From contig CALRCI010000034.1 of assembly GCA_943354525.1 (NCBI GenBank), positions 1 through 6,685 on the forward strand: a stretch of 6,685 nucleotides of DNA, given 5' to 3'. The first letter of the stretch is position 1; every line of letters starts with the position of its first letter. The translations under genes and the position numbers were made by a program. Source of the stretch: Candidatus Nomurabacteria bacterium (GTDB taxonomy: Bacteria > Patescibacteriota > Minisyncoccia > Phycocordibacterales > UBA9973). Below are positions 1 to 4,463 of the stretch, one piece after another. A model generated the notes under the pieces. It made no database searches. It was given only the letters and a program-made list of their open reading frames with translations, and was not told where the DNA came from.

Positions 1-418
1 CATGTCTATGGGCGGATATGCCGCTGAAAAAATTATTTTCGGAGATATTACGACTGGACCGTCGAATGACTTGCAAGTTGCAACGTCGCTCGCACGCGCC
101 ATGGTCACGCGCTGGGGTATGAGTGATGAGATTGGTCCGATGGCGCTCGAGAGCGATGGGGGACGAGCCATGTTTGGTGAATCCGTCGATGACAATACTA
201 TGTCGGATGCCACGGCGGCGAAAGTTGGCATTGAGGTGAAGAAAATCATTGATGAGGCGCTCCGCCGCGCGACGGAAGTGCTGACCGAACATCGCAAAAC
301 ATTTGATGCCATTGCGAAGAAACTCATCGAAGTTGAGACGCTCGAACAGCCTGAGTACGAAGAGATCATCAAATCACACGGCATTCCGCTCAAAAAGAAA
401 ATAGAAGCCAACGCCTAA
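1..418 (+). CDS. ftsH: ATP-dependent zinc metalloprotease FtsH, C-terminal part (5' truncated by window)
   Basis: This is the end of the M41 peptidase domain of FtsH, the membrane-anchored AAA+ protease that degrades misfolded membrane proteins and short-lived regulators. Base 1 is the last base of a split codon and the frame reads from base 2. The opening GGYAAEKIIFG matches the FtsH segment that follows the HEXXH active site. The downstream TTGPSNDLQVAT stretch carries the family's third zinc ligand, the Asp of SND (codon 68-70). LARAMVTRWGMSDEIGPM is the conserved segment after it. The AAA+ module, transmembrane helices and HEXXH lie upstream of the window. The C-terminus is a short helical tail ending KKKIEANA with a TAA stop, normal for the family. 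The apparent ATG at base 2 is internal, not a start. A strong terminator follows 10 bases later, so ftsH ends its transcription unit here. Identification is firm. Confidence 0.96.
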   Translation, partial: MSMGGYAAEKIIFGDITTGPSNDLQVATSLARAMVTRWGMSDEIGPMALESDGGRAMFGESVDDNTMSDATAAKVGIEVKKIIDEALRRATEVLTEHRKTFDAIAKKLIEVETLEQPEYEEIIKSHGIPLKKKIEANA

Positions 419-428
419 AAGTTCCGCT

Positions 429-453
429 AAAGTTCCTTTCGAGGAACTTTTTT
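429..453 (+). terminator. Rho-independent terminator of ftsH
   Basis: A 9-bp perfect stem (AAAGTTCCT at 429-437 pairing with AGGAACTTT at 442-450) closes a TTCG tetraloop and runs into six Ts (448-453). It lies 10 bases after the ftsH stop codon, a textbook position. Confidence 0.9.
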
Positions 454-472
454 GCTAGGATAGCACTAGGTT

Positions 473-544
473 GTCATACCGGATCAGGATCCGGTATCCA
501 CGTCCAAATGCAGACTTGGATTCCGGTTTGGAGACCGGAATGAC
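473..544. repeat. Double-hairpin palindromic repeat element (MITE/REP-like), two 32-nt inverted halves
   Basis: Two 32-base halves, 473-504 and 513-544, are imperfect inverted copies of each other around an 8-base centre (CAAATGCA). Each half is itself a palindrome. The left half contains ATACCGGATC-AG-GATCCGGTAT (478-499), a perfect 10-bp stem. The right half contains ATTCCGGT-N6-ACCGGAAT (520-541). The outer ends are GTCATACCGG and, inverted, GTCATTCCGG. TTGTC (471-475) and GACAA (545-549) add a further flanking inverted match. The shape and the GTCAT-CCGG-ATCCA wording resemble short non-autonomous palindromic repeats dispersed in many bacterial genomes. Only one copy lies in this window, so dispersal is inferred. 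It sits between the ftsH terminator and a tRNA gene. Confidence 0.72.
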
Positions 545-555
545 GACAAAATTCC

Positions 556-572
556 CATAGGTCCGACCTATG
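556..572. repeat. Short palindrome just upstream of the tRNA
   Basis: CATAGGT-CCG-ACCTATG is a 7-bp perfect inverted repeat (8 bp if the C/G flanking the central base is counted) ending six bases before the mature tRNA 5' end. TATGAA at 569-574, in its right arm, could serve as a poor -10 for the tRNA. Role unknown: a promoter-overlapping site or another remnant of repeat insertion. Confidence 0.4.
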
Positions 573-578
573 AAATCT

Positions 579-651
579 CCGCCCTTAGCTCAGTTGGTAG
601 AGCAGACGACTTATACTCGTCTTGTCCCTGGTTCGAGTCCAGGAGGGCGGA
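579..651 (+). tRNA. tRNA-Ile, anticodon UAU (reads AUA)
   Basis: A complete cloverleaf of 73 nt can be folded by hand. Acceptor CCGCCCT (579-585) pairs fully with AGGGCGG (644-650). The D stem is GCTC/GAGC with G18G19 in the loop. Anticodon stem GACGA/TCGTC (605-609/617-621) carries loop CTTATAC, placing TAT at 612-614. The T arm is CCTGG-TTCGAGT-CCAGG (627-643) and the discriminator is A651. CCA is not encoded (the sequence continues CAAGG), so it must be added by CCA-adding enzyme. Isoleucine identity elements known from E. coli IleRS are present: A73, A37, C4-G69, U12-A23 and C29-G41; position 38 is C rather than A. Most bacteria read AUA with a CAU tRNA modified to lysidine by TilS, so a genomic UAU anticodon is unusual. 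All conserved tertiary positions are intact, which argues for a functional gene. Confidence 0.93.
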
Positions 652-657
652 CAAGGT

Positions 658-686
658 TTGATTGTTTATTTTAAAACATATACAAT
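658..686 (+). promoter_or_regulatory. Sigma70-type promoter for the two small membrane-protein genes
   Basis: TTGATT (658-663) and TACAAT (681-686) are separated by exactly 17 bases, with 4/6 and 5/6 matches to consensus. Transcription would start near 693, leaving only about 9 nt before the ATG at 702, too short for a Shine-Dalgarno sequence; none is seen. Confidence 0.6.
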
Positions 687-701
687 CTCTATGTAATCTA
701 T

Positions 702-1052
702 ATGAATAAAGAAAACATAAAATTTTTAGAGAAAAATTGGTTTAAGGTTGGTGTACTCTTGGCACTGGGATTTATCAGCTATATGATTTATATGGCAGTA
801 GTTGTAGCTCCAAAAAAACTTCTTAATACCAAACAAATGCAAACTGCCAATTTGCAAGCATGTTTAGACGAAGCTGATACAAAAGAGAAATCCGATATTC
901 TATGGTATTCGAATTTTTATACTCAAAAATACGGAAAAAATTGGATTAATGAATATGCAAATACTCTGGCATTTAATACTAATGTTGAAACTGCGAAATC
1001 AGAAACCCAGCAGAATAAGTCAGAATGTTATAAAAAATATCCTCAAAGTTAG
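702..1052 (+). CDS. Hypothetical single-pass membrane protein, 116 aa
   Basis: I do not recognise a named family. The protein has a short basic N-terminus (residues 1-16), one hydrophobic transmembrane helix (about 17-36, VGVLLALGFISYMIYMAVVV) and a hydrophilic C-terminal domain of about 80 residues rich in Asn, Lys, Gln and Tyr. That domain has exactly two cysteines, C54 (QACLDEA) and C109 (SECYKKYPQS). If exported, they could form a disulphide closing the domain. The orientation (basic end inside, domain outside) follows the positive-inside rule and is inferred. Codon usage is AT-rich, unlike the flanking ftsH and recG. The start has a promoter 15 bases upstream and no ribosome binding site. 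Five bases separate its stop from the next gene, so the two are probably co-transcribed. An anchored envelope protein is the most that can be said. Confidence 0.72.
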   Translation: MNKENIKFLEKNWFKVGVLLALGFISYMIYMAVVVAPKKLLNTKQMQTANLQACLDEADTKEKSDILWYSNFYTQKYGKNWINEYANTLAFNTNVETAKSETQQNKSECYKKYPQS

Positions 1053-1057
1053 TTTTT

Positions 1058-1264
1058 ATGGATGTTACTGATAAATTTAAAATAAACTTAAACCAAAATC
1101 TTTGGGTTGTAGTTGTTTCATTCATTGGCTTAGGATTATCAGAATTTTACTGTCTTCCTGAATTAAATTTCTTCTGTTTACTTCTTAGTTTAATTTCGAG
1201 TATTTCTATGTGTGTAACTTTAAGTTTTTATACTTACAATTATTGCAAGAAGAGGAAAGGTTGA
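1058..1264 (+). CDS. Hypothetical small membrane protein, 68 aa, two predicted helices
   Basis: Unrecognised. After a polar N-terminus (residues 1-13) come two hydrophobic stretches, about 14-33 (LWVVVVSFIGLGLSEFYC) and 37-59 (NFFCLLLSLISSISMCVTLSFY), then a basic tail ending NYCKKRKG. This looks like a helical hairpin with both ends in the cytoplasm. It follows the upstream gene by 5 bases with the same AT-rich composition and no ribosome binding site, suggesting translational coupling and a shared envelope role. Hydrophobic short reading frames can arise by chance in AT-rich DNA. The coupling, the clean hairpin topology and a terminator shortly afterwards support a real gene, but moderately. 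Confidence 0.55.
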   Translation: MDVTDKFKINLNQNLWVVVVSFIGLGLSEFYCLPELNFFCLLLSLISSISMCVTLSFYTYNYCKKRKG

Positions 1265-1285
1265 TTTTTGCCTAGGCTACGCCTT

Positions 1286-1305
1286 GGCAAAATGCTTGCC
1301 TTTTT
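1286..1305 (+). terminator. Probable weak terminator with an overlapping alternative hairpin
   Basis: GGCAA (1286-1290) pairs with TTGCC (1296-1300) across a 5-base loop and is followed by TTTTT (1301-1305). It starts 21 bases after the second small membrane-protein gene. The same GGCAA segment can instead close an upstream hairpin (1270-1278 pairing with 1282-1290, loop TAC, one T-T mismatch), so the two folds exclude each other. The 5-bp terminator stem is short and efficiency is uncertain. Confidence 0.5.
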
Positions 1306-1323
1306 ATAGAGAAGCGATAGTAT
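1296..1323 (+). promoter_or_regulatory. Tentative hicBA promoter
   Basis: TTGCCT (1296-1301) and TAGTAT (1318-1323) lie 16 bases apart, each 4/6 to consensus, and the -10 ends 6 bases before the hicB ATG. This is weak evidence; the -35 would overlap the preceding terminator stem. The spacing to ATG matches the leaderless pattern seen at other genes here. Confidence 0.27.
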
Positions 1324-1329
1324 GAATAT

Positions 1330-1548
1330 ATGGCTACTGTACAGCTTAAAAACATCATTTGGAAGGAAGGTAAGCACTATGTGGCGCAATGCCTCAACAT
1401 AGATGTTTCTTCGTTCGGCAAGACAAGAAAAGAGGCTCTCGCGAACCTTCATGAAGCGCTTGAATTGGCTCTCGAAGGCAAGAAATCTCCCAAAGTCTTG
1501 AAAGTGCAGAATCCGGAAATTATGACCGGACGCTTTCGATATGCCTAA
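1330..1548 (+). CDS. hicB: HicB-family antitoxin (short form, 72 aa)
   Basis: HicB neutralises the HicA mRNA interferase by binding and covering its active site. The protein shows the partial RNase H-like fold signature of the family: a beta strand, then WKEGKHYVAQCLNIDVSSFG (residues 11-30) and the helix TRKEALANLHEALELALEG (32-50). The basic tail after residue 50 is only about 22 residues. I see no clear ribbon-helix-helix or helix-turn-helix, so this short form may not autoregulate as full-length HicB does. The start is the ATG at 1330; an ATG at 1322 is in another frame. The gene overlaps hicA by 8 bases, guaranteeing coupled translation. The antitoxin-first order is the reverse of the classical E. 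coli hicAB layout but occurs in other lineages. Family assignment is confident. Confidence 0.88.
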   Translation: MATVQLKNIIWKEGKHYVAQCLNIDVSSFGKTRKEALANLHEALELALEGKKSPKVLKVQNPEIMTGRFRYA

Positions 1549-1750
1549 ACTCTATTCATCCCGGCACATAGTGACTGTTCTCATGAAGAACGGTTTTTAT
1601 TTTGTGTCTCAAAAGGGAAGTCATGCGAAATATCGCAAAGATTTGCCGACGCGGACAGTCATTGTACCCATGGCGCATAAAGAAATTCCGATAGGAACAT
1701 TTCGTTCCGTTCTCCGGCAATCAGGATTAAGTGATGCGGATTTTAAATAG
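1541..1750 (+). CDS. hicA: HicA-family toxin, mRNA interferase (69 aa)
   Basis: HicA toxins have a dsRBD-like fold and cleave mRNA with a single catalytic histidine. This protein fits end to end: SSRHIVTVLMKNGFYFVSQ (residues 6-24), the catalytic GSH motif at 26-28 (H28) followed by KYR, a strand (RTVIVPMAHKEIPIGT, 38-53) and the closing helix FRSVLRQSGLSDADF (54-68). The length is typical. No key residue is missing, so the toxin appears intact. Its start lies inside the end of hicB (ATGCCTAA, +1 frame), so it is translated by coupling. The TAG stop (1748-1750) directly abuts the recG stop on the opposite strand with no terminator between, so hicBA transcripts would run antisense into recG. 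Plausible role: plasmid-like addiction, dormancy or phage response; the sequence does not decide which. Confidence 0.9.
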   Translation: MPKLYSSRHIVTVLMKNGFYFVSQKGSHAKYRKDLPTRTVIVPMAHKEIPIGTFRSVLRQSGLSDADFK

Positions 1751-3916
1751 TTATTCAAAATGAATCTTGTATTTCTTGTTCTCGAGAATCGTCTTGATTT
1801 TCTGATGTGAAGCAAGTTCCGGATCGTGAGCGATAAGAGACTGCGCTTCGGCGCGTGCGGCTTCGACCATTTTTATATTCTTGATCGCTTCCATGCCGAG
1901 ATCGGTGATGCCCCATTGCTTGCCGCCGCCGAGCTCTCCAGCACCGCGAAGACCTAAGTCAAGTTCGGAGAGTTCGAATCCATTCTTCGCAGTTTTCAAT
2001 GCCTTCAATCTATCTGCAGTTTTTTGGCTTTTAGCTTCAGCAAATAAATAACAATATGCTTGATGGGTCGAGCGAATCACGCGTCCGCGGAGCTGGTGCA
2101 GCTGGGCGAGACCGAAACGTTCAGCGCCTTCGATGATGATGATCGTTGCATTCGGCACATTCACGCCGACTTCGACGACTGACGTTGCGCAGAGAATCTG
2201 AATGGCGTTGTTTGAGAAGTCTTCCATGACTTCTTCTTTTTTCTGCTTGCTCATCTTGGAATGGAGAATGCCAATTTCATATTCAGGAAAAACTTCTTTT
2301 TTCAGACGCTTCGCTTCCGTCGTCACGTTTTTCATTTCGAGTGAAAGTTCTTTGTCAGGATCTGGTTCATCGATTCTTGGACAAATAACGTAGAGTTGTC
2401 TGCCAGCTTTCAATTCTGCGCTGATTTTTTCGTACACATCTTTGCGTGCATTCGGCGGAGTGACTTCGGTGATGATTGATTTGCGACCGGCAGGCATTTC
2501 GTCGAGGAGTGTCAGATCGAGGTCACCATAGATAGTGAGGGCAAGCGTACGGGGAATCGGCGTTGCCGTCATCGAGAGCAGATGCGGTGCAAAACCTTCC
2601 TTCGTGACGAGCTTTTTGCGCTGATTGGTGCCGAAACGATGCTGTTCATCGATGATGACGAGGGCGAGATGCTTAAACTTCACACTCTTCTGAATGAGTG
2701 CATGCGTACCGATGAGAATCGGAATTTCGCCGTTCGCAACCCATTTGAGTAATTGTGCACGTGAAATCGTGGTCCATGGTTCTTGAGCGCTTGCGACTTT
2801 CGTTGGAAACTTTCTGCAGCCTGAGCCGGTGATGAGTCCGACGGAGATGCCGGTGTGCTTGAAATACTGGATGAAATTTTCGAAATGCTGCGTGGCGAGA
2901 ATTTCTGTCGGTGCCATATAGGCAACTTGCAAGTTGCCGTAGCTTTTTCCATCAGGGCGATTCATGATGACGGCATAACTTGCCGTCGCTGCCACGGCCG
3001 TCTTACCCGAGCCGACATCACCTTCAAGAAGGCGCGCCATCGGATGTTCACCAGCCATGTCTGAGAGAATGGAAGTAATAGCCGCCGTCTGCGCAGCCGT
3101 GTGTTTGAATGGGAATCGATCGACGAAGTTCGCAATGTCTTTCATATCATTCTTCACGACATACGAGCGATTTTGTTCGTAATTACGGCGTTCCTCGGCA
3201 CGGGCGAGCTGGATGAAAAAAACTTCTTCGAATGCGAAGCGTTTGCGTGCGGCATCGGCGTCGTTCTTATTCTTTGGCGTATGGATGAAAATAAGCGCAG
3301 TTCGCAGACTCGGCAATTTGTATCTCGTGAGAATTTCTTCGGGAATATATTCGTCGAGTGTAACGAGTGCTCCGCTTTTGAAAATTTTGCTGACTGCATG
3401 ATACAGCCAGCGCGAAGTTACGCCGCGTGTTTCCGGATAGACAGGATATTGAATGAGCGCGGCATCGCGCCCCTCGCCAAACAGCGAATCATGGAGATCG
3501 ATCGGCAGAGATTTCTCGTTCTCAACTTCGGGATTGCTGAGATAAGCCCCTCGCTTACCCTCGGAAACTTTGCCGGTGAGTTTGACGGTAGAGCCTTCAT
3601 GGAACATCTTCGCGAGATAGGCTTGGTTGAACCAGATAATCGGCATCGTGCCGGACGGATCAGTAAATGTCGCCTCGGCCATGGGAATTTTCGTCTTGAA
3701 ACCTTTGCGAGTTTTCAGATTGGTGAGTTTGCCGAAGAGCGTGACATCTTCGCCGACCACGGCATCGCGCACGAGCCGGACTTCACGAATGTCGGAATAG
3801 CGGGTAGGGAAGTAATAGAGAATGTCACGGATAGTAACGAGTTTCAATCGCTCGAGACCCTTCTTTTCGAGTTCGGTCAGACGGAACTGTTTGGAGATGA
3901 GATCAGTCAAAAGCAT
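1751..3916 (-). CDS. recG: ATP-dependent DNA helicase RecG (721 aa)
   Basis: RecG is a superfamily 2 helicase that regresses stalled replication forks and processes branched recombination intermediates. Visible in order are an N-terminal helical part with YYFPTRYSD (34-42) and an OB-fold wedge domain (about 55-135, AEATFTDPSGTMPIIWFN). Helicase domain 1 follows, with Walker A GDVGSGKT (299-306), motif Ia YMAPTEILATQHF (333-345), DEQHRFG (423-429) and SMTATPIPRT (448-457). Helicase domain 2 has ILCATSVVEVGVNVPNAT (574-591), and motif VI QLRGRVIR spans 608-615. A TRG-like region GLRGAGELGGGKQWG (655-669) closes it. Two oddities: motif VI has Ile614 where RecG normally has Gly, and residues about 365-392 form a longer loop before GEIPILIGTHALIQ than in E. 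coli RecG. The start is fixed by an in-frame TAG two codons upstream of ATG (TAG GGC ATG). An extended -10 sits 5 bases before ATG, so the mRNA is probably leaderless. Confidence 0.96.
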   Translation of the reverse strand: MLLTDLISKQFRLTELEKKGLERLKLVTIRDILYYFPTRYSDIREVRLVRDAVVGEDVTLFGKLTNLKTRKGFKTKIPMAEATFTDPSGTMPIIWFNQAYLAKMFHEGSTVKLTGKVSEGKRGAYLSNPEVENEKSLPIDLHDSLFGEGRDAALIQYPVYPETRGVTSRWLYHAVSKIFKSGALVTLDEYIPEEILTRYKLPSLRTALIFIHTPKNKNDADAARKRFAFEEVFFIQLARAEERRNYEQNRSYVVKNDMKDIANFVDRFPFKHTAAQTAAITSILSDMAGEHPMARLLEGDVGSGKTAVAATASYAVIMNRPDGKSYGNLQVAYMAPTEILATQHFENFIQYFKHTGISVGLITGSGCRKFPTKVASAQEPWTTISRAQLLKWVANGEIPILIGTHALIQKSVKFKHLALVIIDEQHRFGTNQRKKLVTKEGFAPHLLSMTATPIPRTLALTIYGDLDLTLLDEMPAGRKSIITEVTPPNARKDVYEKISAELKAGRQLYVICPRIDEPDPDKELSLEMKNVTTEAKRLKKEVFPEYEIGILHSKMSKQKKEEVMEDFSNNAIQILCATSVVEVGVNVPNATIIIIEGAERFGLAQLHQLRGRVIRSTHQAYCYLFAEAKSQKTADRLKALKTAKNGFELSELDLGLRGAGELGGGKQWGITDLGMEAIKNIKMVEAARAEAQSLIAHDPELASHQKIKTILENKKYKIHFE

Positions 3917-3937
3917 GCCCTATTTTAGCATGCTTTT
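3909..3937. repeat. 10-bp inverted repeat across the recG promoter and start codon
   Basis: AAAAGCATGC (3909-3918) and GCATGCTTTT (3928-3937) form a perfect 10-bp inverted repeat with a 9-base spacer. On the recG strand one arm holds the start codon (within GCATGC) and the spacer holds the -10 TAAAAT. Because transcription should begin at about the ATG, the promoter-side arm would not be in the RNA, so an operator-like DNA site is likelier than an RNA hairpin. Confidence 0.6.
3922..3930 (-). promoter_or_regulatory. Extended -10 promoter of recG (leaderless)
   Basis: On the minus strand TGC precedes TAAAAT (3927-3922), a TGn-extended -10. Five bases (AGGGC) separate it from the ATG, so initiation is expected on or beside the start codon. 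No convincing -35 is seen. Confidence 0.6.
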
Positions 3938-3957
3938 ATTTATGACTAGCGGAGTAA

Positions 3958-4054
3958 AAATGCGGCTTAAAAAGAGGCTTACGGACGCTGGCGAGCGGAG
4001 TACGAGCCAAAATTTCAGCAGAAATTTATGGCGTACTCTTTTTAAGCCGCATTT
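3958..4054. repeat. 19-bp perfect inverted repeat around a nested hairpin, between recG and the response regulator
   Basis: AAATGCGGCTTAAAAAGAG (3958-3976) recurs exactly inverted at 4036-4054, enclosing 59 bases. Inside is a second, partly competing structure: GAGTACG (3998-4004) with CGTACTC (4032-4038), CC (4007-4008) with GG (4030-4031), and AAATTTC (4010-4016) with GAAATTT (4021-4027) around an AGCA loop. On the minus strand the outer stem is followed by ATTTTTAC, so it can serve as terminator for the response regulator, whose stop is 10 bases away. CGGAGTA also occurs twice as a direct repeat (3950-3956, 3996-4002). It could be a terminator, a small mobile palindromic element or a structured RNA; I see no open reading frame in it. 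Confidence 0.68.
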
Positions 4055-4064
4055 GAGCGAAGAG

Positions 4065-4430
4065 CTAACCGAGAATACCCTTGATCTTCTCTACGAGTTC
4101 GTCGAGTGTGAAGTTGGATTTGATCATGAAATCAGTTGCGCCGAGTTCTTTGGCCTTCGCGATGTCTTTGTCTTCGGCGAGGTTTGAGAAGACGATGACC
4201 GGAGTTTTTGTCATTTTTGTGTTCTCGCGGATTTTCTTGAGAATGCCATAGCCGTCAGTTCCGGGAAGCATGATGTCGAGGAGTACGAAATCGGGTGTGT
4301 CAGCATCCATGAGCTTCGTCGCATCATCGGCATTTGTTGCAGTCATGACTTGGTAGCCGGCCTTGGTAAGTTTGGTCGCAGAAAGCCCCTGGAGGAATGT
4401 ATCGTCCTCAACGATTAAGATTTTTTTCAT
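4065..4430 (-). CDS. Single-domain response regulator (CheY-like receiver, 121 aa)
   Basis: A stand-alone receiver domain that accepts a phosphoryl group from a histidine kinase. All catalytic positions are present: acidic pocket E8/D9/D10 (ILIVEDD), phosphoacceptor D52 (FVLLDIMLPG), the Ser/Thr switch S82 (VIVFSNL) and K104 (FMIKSN). The protein ends with the domain's last helix (LVEKIKGILG), so there is no DNA-binding or enzymatic output. It must act by protein contact, as CheY or Spo0F do, or pass phosphate on. It lies 33 bases downstream of the histidine kinase on the same strand, its likely partner. The start follows an in-frame TAA (TAA TTA GAG TAT ATG) with no other ATG, and the gene has its own consensus extended -10, so it can be expressed apart from the kinase. 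The output pathway is unknown. Confidence 0.95.
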   Translation of the reverse strand: MKKILIVEDDTFLQGLSATKLTKAGYQVMTATNADDATKLMDADTPDFVLLDIMLPGTDGYGILKKIRENTKMTKTPVIVFSNLAEDKDIAKAKELGATDFMIKSNFTLDELVEKIKGILG

Positions 4431-4438
4431 ATACTCTA

Positions 4439-4447
4439 ATTATAGCA
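4439..4447 (-). promoter_or_regulatory. Consensus extended -10 promoter of the response regulator
   Basis: Minus-strand TGC-TATAAT (4447-4439) is a perfect extended -10. Eight bases (TAGAGTAT) separate it from ATG, placing transcription start at about 1-2 nt before the start codon. A weak -35 (TAGACT, 4466-4461) overlaps the stop codon of the upstream kinase gene. Confidence 0.68.
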
Positions 4448-4463
4448 AATGAGCATGCCGAGT

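Noticed and set aside
2..10. ATG at base 2 as a true start of a short protein
   Set aside because: The reading frame is the interior of the FtsH peptidase domain and is cut only by the window edge.
1262..1264. Possible UGA recoding (genetic code 25)
   Set aside because: TGA ends two genes naturally, including the one overlapping the M1 peptidase start, and Trp is encoded by TGG; no in-frame TGA is needed in any conserved gene.
2921..2938. 18-bp perfect palindrome GGCAACTTGCAAGTTGCC in recG
   Set aside because: It falls on Asn-Leu-Gln-Val codons, and ftsH shares the ACTTGCAAGTTGC core at 69-81 because it also encodes Leu-Gln-Val-Ala. Codon coincidence explains it adequately, so I do not treat it as a site.
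3101..3928. 275-codon open frame on the plus strand opposite recG
   Set aside because: It is antisense to the well-conserved RecG N-terminal half and reads as low-plausibility sequence with no recognisable domain. It comes from the codon bias of recG.
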